This document shows positions 16,582-23,065 of a stretch of DNA of 30,377 nucleotides, piece after piece. Position 1 is the first letter of the stretch. Every line of letters starts with the position of its first letter. A program made the translations under genes and the position numbers. Below the pieces are notes generated by a model that saw nothing but the letters and a program-made list of their open reading frames with translations, searched no databases and was not told the DNA's origin. This DNA is from Stenotrophomonas_A sp035539015 (GTDB lineage: Bacteria > Pseudomonadota > Gammaproteobacteria > Xanthomonadales > Xanthomonadaceae): contig DATLJF010000263.1 of the NCBI GenBank assembly GCA_035539015.1, positions 1 to 30,377 on the forward strand, given 5' to 3'.

Positions 16582-18165
16582 TTAGCGCAACGCCGGCTCG
16601 GCGTCGTGGGCAGGGTTGGGCTGGGTCCGTGGCTCGCCGGCCGCGCGCTGGCGCAGCAGGCGGTTGGCCACGTCGAGCCAGGCCAGGGCGCTGGCTTCGA
16701 TGATGTCCTTGCTGGTGCCGGTGCCTTCGTATTCGACGTCTTCATGGCGCACGCTCAGGCTGGCCTCGCCGCGCGCATCGGCGCCAATGCCGACACTGTG
16801 GACCTGGTAGCTGTCCAGCTGCAGGCGCACGCCGGTGGCGGCCGACAACGCGCCAAACAAGGCATCGACCGGGCCGTTGCCCTGCGCGGTCTCGGCCACG
16901 CGCTTGCCATCCGGGTCGGACAGCTCGACCAGCGCATTGGCGCGGCTGCCGACATCGCTGATCGTCATCGATGCCAGGCGATAGCCCTCGCTGCTGTTGG
17001 CATCCTGCATCAACGCGCGCAGGTCGGCGTCGTTGACCACGCGCTGCTGCTCGCACAGGGCCTTGAACTGCTCGAACACCAGCTTCAGCTGTTCTTCCTC
17101 CAGCCAATAGCCGAGCGCGCGCAGGCGCTGCTCGACCGCGGCGCGGCCGCTGTGGCGGCCCAGTACCATCTGCGAGGACGGCCAGCCCACGTCCTCGGGC
17201 CGCATGATTTCGTAGGTGCCGCGATGGCGCAGCATGCCGTGCTGGTGAATGCCCGACTCATGCGCGAACGCATTGCTGCCGACAATCGCCTTGTTGCGTT
17301 GCACCGGCATGCCGACCAGGCGCTGCAACAGCTGCGAGGTAGGCACGATGCGCGGGGTGTGGATGCCGCTGTCGATCTCATAGAAGGCGTTGCGAACCTT
17401 CAGCGTCATCGCGATCTCTTCCAGCGCGCAATTGCCGGCACGTTCGCCGATCCCGTTGATGGTGCACTCGACCTGGCGCGCGCCGCCTTCCACCGCCGCC
17501 AGGGAATTGGCCACCGCCAGCCCCAGGTCGTTGTGGCAATGGGTGCTGAAGATGATGTGCTGCGGATTGCCGACACCGGCGATCACCCGCGAGAACATCC
17601 CGCGGATTTCCTCGGGCGTGGTGAAGCCGACCGTATCGGGCAGGTTGATGGTGGTGGCACCGGCAGCGATGGCCTCGCGTACCACTTCGATCAGGTAATC
17701 CTCTTCGGTGCGGGTGGCGTCCTCGGCCGAGAACTCGACATCGTCCAGGTAGCTACGCGCCAGCGAGACATGCTTGCGCACCGATTCGAGCACCTGCTCG
17801 CGGCTCATCCGCAGCTTGTGCTCGCGGTGCAGCGGGCTGGTCGACAGGAACAGATGCAGGCGCGGCTTGGCCGCCGCTTCCAGCGCCTTGGCCGAGGTCT
17901 CGATGTCGGCCGCCAGGCAGCGCGACAGCACCGCCAGGGTGGGCGTGCGCACTTCGCGGCCGATCAGCGCCATCGCCTCGCGATCGGACTGCGAACTGGC
18001 CGGGAAGCCGGTCTCGATGATGTCCACGCCCAGTTCGGCCAGCGCGCGTGCCATCACCAGCTTCTGCGGCGGGGTCATGCTGCAGCCGGGGGATTGCTCG
18101 CCATCGCGCAGGGTGGTGTCGAAGATTCGGATTCGGGGTGGGGCTACGGCGGATTCGATGTTCAC
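16582..18165 (-). CDS. leuA: 2-isopropylmalate synthase
   Basis: A 527-residue enzyme condensing acetyl-CoA with 2-oxoisovalerate, the committed step of leucine synthesis. The HMGL-like TIM barrel carries FDTTLRDGEQSPG (residues 15-27), metal-binding His209 and His211 in THCHND, and the NGIGERAGNCALEE region. The C-terminal LeuA allosteric domain (about residues 395-510), the site of leucine feedback inhibition in the family, is complete. The start codon is GTG at 18165-18163, overlapping the ilvA stop as GTGA, with a strong AGAGGAG Shine-Dalgarno nine bases upstream. The last 20 or so residues form a charged tail. Confidence 0.95.
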   Translation of the reverse strand: MNIESAVAPPRIRIFDTTLRDGEQSPGCSMTPPQKLVMARALAELGVDIIETGFPASSQSDREAMALIGREVRTPTLAVLSRCLAADIETSAKALEAAAKPRLHLFLSTSPLHREHKLRMSREQVLESVRKHVSLARSYLDDVEFSAEDATRTEEDYLIEVVREAIAAGATTINLPDTVGFTTPEEIRGMFSRVIAGVGNPQHIIFSTHCHNDLGLAVANSLAAVEGGARQVECTINGIGERAGNCALEEIAMTLKVRNAFYEIDSGIHTPRIVPTSQLLQRLVGMPVQRNKAIVGSNAFAHESGIHQHGMLRHRGTYEIMRPEDVGWPSSQMVLGRHSGRAAVEQRLRALGYWLEEEQLKLVFEQFKALCEQQRVVNDADLRALMQDANSSEGYRLASMTISDVGSRANALVELSDPDGKRVAETAQGNGPVDALFGALSAATGVRLQLDSYQVHSVGIGADARGEASLSVRHEDVEYEGTGTSKDIIEASALAWLDVANRLLRQRAAGEPRTQPNPAHDAEPALR

Positions 18166-19292
18166 CAGGGGAACTCCTCTGCGGCGATGACGTGTGCGAT
18201 GGCGGGTTTGCGGGTGGGGGCGGGCGGAGCGGCGGCACGGGGCGCGGCGGCGAAGTCGGACTTCGCGCGCGCCTGCCTAAGTCGCTCGCTGTCACGGCGC
18301 CGCGGCTTGCGTGGCGGCCGTGGCCGCACTTCGGACAACAAGGTGGACAGCACGCCGGCGTCGATGTTGCCGCCCGACACCACCGCGCACTTGCGCTTGC
18401 CGGCGACCCGGCGGCCGGCAGCCAGGGCCAGGGCGCCGGCACCTTCGGCAATGATGTGTTCTTCCAGCGCCAGCCGCACCAGGGTCTCGCGCAGCTCGGC
18501 TTCGCGCACGATGACGATGTCGTCGAGCAGGCTGCTGCACAGGCGGCGGGTGATGAAGCCAGGGATCTTGACCTTGACCCCGTCGGCCAGCGTTGGCACC
18601 GGATCGATTTCGCTGGCGTCTCCGCGGCACGCACGTGCCATCGAATCGACCCCTTCGACCTGCGCGCCGACCACGCGCACGCCCTGCGACTTCAACGCCA
18701 GCGCCACGCCCGAGGCCAGGCCGCCGCCGCCGATCGGCACGATCACCACGTCCGGCGCGCTGGCGCCGATCTCGATGCCGACCGTGCCCTGGCCGGCGAT
18801 CACGTCCGGGTCGTCGAAGGCGGACAGGAAGCGATAGCCATTCTGCGCGGCCAACTCGCGGGCAAAGCCATAGGCCTCGTCGTAGCTGTTGCCATGCTGG
18901 CGCACGGTGGCGCCCCAATGGGCAACGCCGGCGATCTTGGTCGCCGGGGCGCCGTGCGGCATCACCGTGATGGCCGGCAGGCCCAGGCGATACGCCGACC
19001 AGGCCACGCCCTGGGCGTGATTACCGGCCGAGGCGCAGATAACCGGGCGATCGTCGCCGCGTTCCAGGCCGGCCAGCATCGCATTCAGGGCACCGCGCAC
19101 CTTGTACGAACCGGTGCGCTGCAGGTTCTCCAGCTTCAGCCACACGCCGAAGCGCTCGGCATAGTGCAGCGGGGTCACGCTCAAATAGCGGCGCAGCCGC
19201 GCCTGCGCGGCCAGCACATCGGCAACGCTGACCTGGACCTCGGCTACGCCCGGTACGTCGGGCTCCACGGCGGCGAAACCGGCGTCAGGCAT
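18162..19292 (-). CDS. ilvA: Threonine dehydratase (short, TdcB-type) with unusual C-terminal tail
   Basis: A 376-residue PLP enzyme that deaminates threonine to 2-oxobutyrate, the entry to isoleucine. The PLP lysine is Lys64 in GSYKVRGA, the phosphate loop is GGGGLASG (188-195), and the SGGNIDAG motif is near 307-313. It lacks the ACT-like regulatory domain of long biosynthetic IlvA, so isoleucine feedback is not evident. The family core ends near residue 322, and the remaining 55 residues are Arg/Ala/Pro-rich and low in complexity. Within the DNA for that tail is a perfect palindrome at 18250-18266. No good Shine-Dalgarno lies at the ATG; a GGAGG sits about 34 bases upstream without an in-frame start. 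It overlaps leuA by 4 bp. Confidence 0.92.
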   Translation of the reverse strand: MPDAGFAAVEPDVPGVAEVQVSVADVLAAQARLRRYLSVTPLHYAERFGVWLKLENLQRTGSYKVRGALNAMLAGLERGDDRPVICASAGNHAQGVAWSAYRLGLPAITVMPHGAPATKIAGVAHWGATVRQHGNSYDEAYGFARELAAQNGYRFLSAFDDPDVIAGQGTVGIEIGASAPDVVIVPIGGGGLASGVALALKSQGVRVVGAQVEGVDSMARACRGDASEIDPVPTLADGVKVKIPGFITRRLCSSLLDDIVIVREAELRETLVRLALEEHIIAEGAGALALAAGRRVAGKRKCAVVSGGNIDAGVLSTLLSEVRPRPPRKPRRRDSERLRQARAKSDFAAAPRAAAPPAPTRKPAIAHVIAAEEFPW

Positions 19293-19367
19293 GGCGGCAC
19301 GCGAACGGCTGGCACGGAAGAAGACACCTCCGTACCCACTGCTCCGGGTGGCGGGCCGCCGGGCGGT

Positions 19368-19622
19368 TCATGCCGCAGCCTCCAGGGGGATTGCCGTAGC
19401 TTGTACCGACTCGCAGTCGTAGACCTTTTCCAATTGCCGGCACAGGGTCTCGGCCGGGCGGCTGCCTTCCACGTCCAGTTGCAGGTGCCAGCGGCCTTGG
19501 TCGTCGGCAGCCGGCGCCCCATGGATCGCGCACGGGCTGAAGCCGCGGCGTTCGGCCATGCCGATCACGCGCAGCAACGCGCCCTCGGCCGGACGCAGCA
19601 CCAGGTCAAGCCGGTAACGCAT
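19368..19622 (-). CDS. ilvM: Acetolactate synthase small (regulatory) subunit, IlvM-type
   Basis: An 84-residue ACT-domain protein. It begins MRYRLDLVLRPAEGALLRVIGMAERRGF, the typical ACT beta-alpha-beta start of IlvM, with a second half containing WHLQLDVEG and a C-terminal VQATAIPL. IlvM is a short regulatory subunit (about 87 residues in E. coli) needed for stability and full activity of IlvG. The ATG at 19622 lies 17 bp inside the end of ilvG in another frame, so the two subunits are coupled. A 75-bp spacer follows before ilvA. Confidence 0.93.
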   Translation of the reverse strand: MRYRLDLVLRPAEGALLRVIGMAERRGFSPCAIHGAPAADDQGRWHLQLDVEGSRPAETLCRQLEKVYDCESVQATAIPLEAAA

Positions 19623-21327
19623 GGCTTGCCTCCCGCGCGGCATGGGCCGGATTGCTGTCCAGCATGGTGCTGTTGGCGGTATTGGGTGGCACCAGCGGCC
19701 AGACGTTGGCACGCGCGTCGATGGCCACGTGCAGCAAGCCCGGGCCGGGTTGGGCCAGCAAAGCGGCCAGCGCGTCGTCGACCTGGTCGCGCGCGGTGAT
19801 GCGCGTGGCCGGAATGCCGAACACCTGCGCCAGCGCGGCGAAGTCGGGGTTGTCGGACAAGTCGATCTCGCTGTAGCGCTCGGCAAAGAACAACTCCTGC
19901 CACTGCCGCACCATGCCCAGCGAACTGTTGTCCAGCAGCACGATCTTCACTGGCAGGCGGCACCGCGCGATGGTGGCCAGCTCCTGCACGTTCATCATGA
20001 AGCTGCCATCGCCGGAGACCAGCACCACGGTGCGATCGGGGCAGGCGAACTGCGCGCCCATCGCGGCCGGCAGGCCGAAGCCCATGGTGCCCAGCGCGCC
20101 GCTGGTCAGGTGGTTGCGCGGATGCTGGAAGCGGCAATGCTGCGCCACCCACATCTGATGCTGGCCGACATCGCAGGCGATGATCGTGTCGGCCGGCGCC
20201 ACTTCGCTCAGGCGCTTGAGCAGGGCCGGGGCGTAGATGTCGCTGCCGGGCGCGTCGTAGCGGGCGCCGAAACGGTCGCGGTTGGCGTTGCAACGCTTGC
20301 GCCAGTCATCGCAGGTCGAACGCGCCGCGGCCAGTGCCTTCAGGCCGGCGGCGACATCGCCGGGGATCGCGATATCGGCGGTGCGCAGCTTGGAGATCTC
20401 GTAGGCGTCGGCGTCCAGGTGGATCACCCGGGCGAACGGCGCGAACTCGTTGAGCTTGCCGGTGGCGCGATCGTCGAAGCGTGCACCGATCACCACCAAC
20501 AGGTCGCTTTCCTGGACCGCCATGTTTGCCGCGCGGGTGCCATGCATGCCCAGCATGCCCAGGCTCTGCGGATGCTGCGGCGGCAACGCGCCCAGACCGC
20601 GCAAGGTCATCACCGTGGGCAGGCGCGCCGCTTCGACGAAATGGCGAAATGTATCCACCGCATCGGCCAGGGCGATGCCGCCGCCGGCGTACACCACCGG
20701 GCGCTCGGCGCCGGCGATCGCGGCCAGCGCTTCGGCCAGGCGCGCCTGTTCCGGTGCGGCGGGCAGGGCCACTTCGGCCGGCACGTGCGCGGGCAACGCG
20801 GAGGCGTTGGCCAGCTGCACGTCCTTGGGCAGGTCGATCAGCACCGGGCCGGGACGGCCCTCGCGGGCAATGCGGAACGCTTCGCGCACCACCTGCGGCA
20901 GGTCTTCGACCCGGCGCACCAGGAAGCTGTGCTTGACGATCGGCAGGGTCAGGCCGAACACGTCCAGTTCCTGGAACGCATCGGTACCCAGCAACGGCGT
21001 GGCGACCTGGCCGGTGATGCAGACCATCGGCACCGAATCCAGCATGGCATCGGCGATGCCGGTGACCAGGTTGGAAGCGCCGGGGCCGGAGGTGGCCACG
21101 CACACGCCAACGCGGCCGCTGGCGCGGGCATAGCCGTTCGCGGCCAGGGCGGCGCCCTGCTCGTGGCGAACCAGGATGTGTTTCAGCGACGAATCGACCA
21201 GGGCATCGTAGAACGGCATGATCGTGCCACCGGGGTAGCCGAACAGCGTGTCCACGCCTTCGGCCTCCAGGGCCTGCGTCAGCCAGCGCGCGCCATTGGG
21301 CGGCGTAGCTTGTGCGGTGGTGTCCAT
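19606..21327 (-). CDS. ilvG: Acetolactate synthase large (catalytic) subunit
   Basis: A 573-residue ThDP-dependent acetohydroxyacid synthase making 2-acetolactate and 2-aceto-2-hydroxybutyrate. The N-terminal domain holds the catalytic ThDP-activating Glu56 (RHEQGA), preceded by GYPGG. The middle domain binds FAD. The C-terminal domain holds the ThDP/Mg motif starting GDGSF near residue 439 and continuing to LLDNSSLGMVRQWQ. Length matches IlvG/IlvB (about 550-575). It is assigned IlvG because the next gene encodes an IlvM-type small subunit. A good AAAGGA Shine-Dalgarno lies before the ATG. It follows ilvC after 39 bp. Confidence 0.95.
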   Translation of the reverse strand: MDTTAQATPPNGARWLTQALEAEGVDTLFGYPGGTIMPFYDALVDSSLKHILVRHEQGAALAANGYARASGRVGVCVATSGPGASNLVTGIADAMLDSVPMVCITGQVATPLLGTDAFQELDVFGLTLPIVKHSFLVRRVEDLPQVVREAFRIAREGRPGPVLIDLPKDVQLANASALPAHVPAEVALPAAPEQARLAEALAAIAGAERPVVYAGGGIALADAVDTFRHFVEAARLPTVMTLRGLGALPPQHPQSLGMLGMHGTRAANMAVQESDLLVVIGARFDDRATGKLNEFAPFARVIHLDADAYEISKLRTADIAIPGDVAAGLKALAAARSTCDDWRKRCNANRDRFGARYDAPGSDIYAPALLKRLSEVAPADTIIACDVGQHQMWVAQHCRFQHPRNHLTSGALGTMGFGLPAAMGAQFACPDRTVVLVSGDGSFMMNVQELATIARCRLPVKIVLLDNSSLGMVRQWQELFFAERYSEIDLSDNPDFAALAQVFGIPATRITARDQVDDALAALLAQPGPGLLHVAIDARANVWPLVPPNTANSTMLDSNPAHAAREASHALPA

Positions 21328-21366
21328 GCGGGGCGTCCTTTGCGGAGCGACGGGGGAGGGCGCGGC

Positions 21367-22368
21367 TTACGCCGCGCGTTGGCTGTCGGTGGGTTGCGCG
21401 GCGGCGGCCTGGCTGTTGAGCCACACCATCTTCGCGCGCAGCTGCTTGCCCACCTGCTCGATCGGGTGGTCCAGGTCGGCCTGCTTGAACTTCTTGTAGT
21501 TCGGCAGGCCCGCTTCGTACTCGGCCACCCAGTTCTTGGTGAAGGTGCCGTCCTGGATGTCCTTGAGCACTTCCTTCATCCGCGCCTTGGTGCCGGCATC
21601 GATTACCCGCGGGCCGCTGACGTAGTCGCCGTACTGCGCGGTTTCGGAGATGAACTCCAGCATCCGGGTGATGCCGCCTTCGTAGAACAGGTCGACGATC
21701 AGCTTGAGCTCGTGCAGTACTTCGTAATACGCGATCTCCGGCTGGTAGCCGGCTTCGACCAGGGTTTCGAAACCGGCCTGCACCAGCGCGCTGGCGCCGC
21801 CGCACAGCACTGCCTGTTCGCCGAACAGATCGGTTTCGGTTTCTTCTTTGAATGTGGTCTTGATCAGGTTGGCGCGTGCGCCGCCGAGGCCGCCGGCGTA
21901 GGTCAGCGCCAGCTGTTCGGCGTTGCCGCTCTTGTCCTGGTACACCGCCCAGATGCACGGCACGCCGCGGCCGATTTCGTACTCGCGGCGCACCAGCGCG
22001 CCCGGGCCCTTCGGTGCGACCAGCACGACGTCGAGGTCCTCGCGCGGGGTGATCATGTCGAAATGCACGTTGAGGCCGTGGGCGAACAGCAGGCACGCGC
22101 CCTGGCGCATGTTCGGCGCCAGCACTTCCTCGTACAGCTTCTTCTGCACCATGTCCGGGGTCAGCACCGCGACCAGGTCGGCCTCGCGCACTGCATCGGC
22201 CGGCGCACGCACCTCGAACCCGTCGGCCTTGGCCTGGATCTCGGTCGGGCCGCCCGGGCGCAGGCCCACGGTGACATCGAAGCCGGAGTCGCGCAGGTTC
22301 AAGGCATGGGCGCGGCCCTGGCTGCCGTAGCCGACGACGGTGATACGCGGGTTCTGGTTGCTGCTCAT
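21367..22368 (-). CDS. ilvC: Ketol-acid reductoisomerase (class I)
   Basis: A 333-residue enzyme carrying out the NADPH-dependent rearrangement and reduction of acetohydroxy acids in valine and isoleucine synthesis. The Rossmann motif GYGSQG (13-18) is followed by the cofactor-specificity loop GLRPGGPT, whose Arg fits NADPH use. The C-terminal knotted domain carries the metal-site segments with DLFGEQAVLCGG and YYEVLHELKLIVDLFYEGG. The N-terminus starts directly before the first beta strand, shorter than in many class I enzymes but as I recall from xanthomonads. A GAGGAA Shine-Dalgarno precedes the ATG. It is the first structural gene after the leader attenuator. Confidence 0.96.
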   Translation of the reverse strand: MSSNQNPRITVVGYGSQGRAHALNLRDSGFDVTVGLRPGGPTEIQAKADGFEVRAPADAVREADLVAVLTPDMVQKKLYEEVLAPNMRQGACLLFAHGLNVHFDMITPREDLDVVLVAPKGPGALVRREYEIGRGVPCIWAVYQDKSGNAEQLALTYAGGLGGARANLIKTTFKEETETDLFGEQAVLCGGASALVQAGFETLVEAGYQPEIAYYEVLHELKLIVDLFYEGGITRMLEFISETAQYGDYVSGPRVIDAGTKARMKEVLKDIQDGTFTKNWVAEYEAGLPNYKKFKQADLDHPIEQVGKQLRAKMVWLNSQAAAAQPTDSQRAA

Positions 22369-22417
22369 CGTGCGATTCCTCGAGGTGAAAGAATGGTTTT
22401 CGTGATCCCTACAAAGA

Positions 22418-22449
22418 AAAACCCCGCGCCGTTGCCGGTGCGGGGTTTT
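22418..22449 (-). terminator. Attenuator terminator upstream of ilvC (3:4 hairpin)
   Basis: On the minus strand a 10-bp stem pairs 22449-22440 with 22427-22418, extended by three inner pairs after an A/C mismatch, and ends in a TTTTT run (22421-22417). It lies about 50 bases before the ilvC ATG and 24 bases after the leader peptide stop, where a transcription attenuator is expected. Confidence 0.88.
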
Positions 22450-22526
22450 GTCGAATCCTGGCGTCTTTGCTGCTTACGCGTCGGTTCGTCCCGCACTGGT
22501 GGGCGAGGTAATAAGTACAAGGACGA
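22438..22526 (-). promoter_or_regulatory. Pause and antiterminator pairings of the ilv-leu attenuator
   Basis: Segment 1, TCGTCC(T) at 22526-22520 within the Leu/Val codons of the leader, pairs with segment 2, (G)GGACGA at 22492-22486: a pause hairpin. The overlapping part of segment 2, GTGCGGG at 22496-22490, pairs with CCCGCAC at 22444-22438, which is the 5' arm of the terminator. The two pairings are mutually exclusive, and the second destroys the terminator. A ribosome stalled on the Leu/Val/Ile codons would cover segment 1 and allow antitermination. The pairings are seen in sequence; the mechanism is by analogy with E. coli ilvGMEDA and leuABCD. Confidence 0.8.
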
Positions 22527-22602
22527 GAAGCGAAGCGGCCACGCGCGCCGGATCGGGCGCTGCGGTGGGGTCGGCGTTCGCAGTGGTGTGGCGTTGCAAC
22601 AT
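22474..22602 (-). CDS. ilv-leu operon leader peptide (attenuation)
   Basis: A 42-codon open frame ending in TAA. Residues 25-32 read Leu-Leu-Val-Leu-Val-Leu-Ile-Thr: the branched-chain amino acids made by the downstream operon, plus threonine, the isoleucine precursor. Codons in the run are CTT, CTC, GTC, CTT, GTA, CTT, ATT and ACC. Several (CTT, GTA, ATT) are rarely used in the neighbouring high-GC genes, which would increase sensitivity to tRNA charging. The ATG at 22602 has no Shine-Dalgarno but falls at the predicted transcription start of the upstream promoter, so translation may be leaderless. A start further inside the frame cannot be excluded. It overlaps segment 1 of the attenuator. 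Confidence 0.85.
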   Translation of the reverse strand: MLQRHTTANADPTAAPDPARVAASLLVLVLITSPTSAGRTDA

Positions 22603-22609
22603 GGAACCG

Positions 22610-22638
22610 AGAAAAACATGCGTGCGCAGGAGTGTCAA
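22610..22638 (-). promoter_or_regulatory. Predicted promoter of the ilv-leu operon
   Basis: On the minus strand a perfect -35 TTGACA (22638-22633) is followed after 17 bases by a weak -10 TTTTCT (22615-22610) that carries an extended TG (22618-22617). AT-rich tracts just upstream (around 22651-22656 and 22688-22693) could act as an UP element. The start of transcription would fall at about 22602, the A of the leader peptide ATG. Confidence 0.65.
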
Positions 22639-23065
22639 GCGATTGGCGGCAAAAAATTCGGTGGCGCGTGCAACGGTTGCAGTGGCAACAAAATCACCGT
22701 GACTGCGCGATGGTTTGAATCCGCGTTCCTTTCTTGCTCGCGGCCCCCGCCCAGCCGCCGCGCTCTTGGTCAATGCGCTGCCGCACAAGGATTTCGAGCC
22801 AGGTACACGCGCGTGACCGCAGCCCTTCGATCAAACGCGCGGGCTGACCTGCACCGCATCGGCCGACACATTTCGCGGCAAAGGATTGAACCCGGATTCG
22901 GACCTAGCAGCCGTGCCGATGCGCGTGCCCGGTCCCGATTTGCGCAAAGCCGACCCGGATCACGCATCGGCGCCGCGCCCCGGGCCGAGGGGACTTCCGG
23001 CAGGCGGCGACCCCCGCGCTGGATGCTAGGGTCCGCAGATTCACCGTCACCAGAGCCCAAGGCCA
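22639..23065. other. Intergenic region between the ilv-leu promoter and the GGT gene
   Basis: About 430 bp between divergent units. I see no credible gene, tRNA or repeat here. The open frames present lack ribosome sites and look like GC-driven noise. A possible extended -10 for the gamma-glutamyltransferase gene, TG at 23024-23025 and TAGGGT at 23027-23032, lies 33 bp before its ATG without a clear -35. The side nearest 22640 probably contains upstream activating sequence for the ilv-leu promoter. Confidence 0.5.

Noticed and set aside
16393..18837. An 814-codon plus-strand open frame opposite leuA
   Set aside because: Same mirror-frame composition; leuA on the other strand has complete catalytic and regulatory domains.
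22365..22619. An alternative 84-codon leader frame (ATG at 22619) running through the attenuator
   Set aside because: It has no branched-chain codon run and would carry ribosomes through the terminator and past the ilvC start; the 42-codon frame in another phase fits attenuation far better.
22639..23065. A tRNA or small structured RNA in the 430-bp gap before the GGT gene
   Set aside because: No cloverleaf, no T-loop consensus and no hairpin with a U run could be found by eye.
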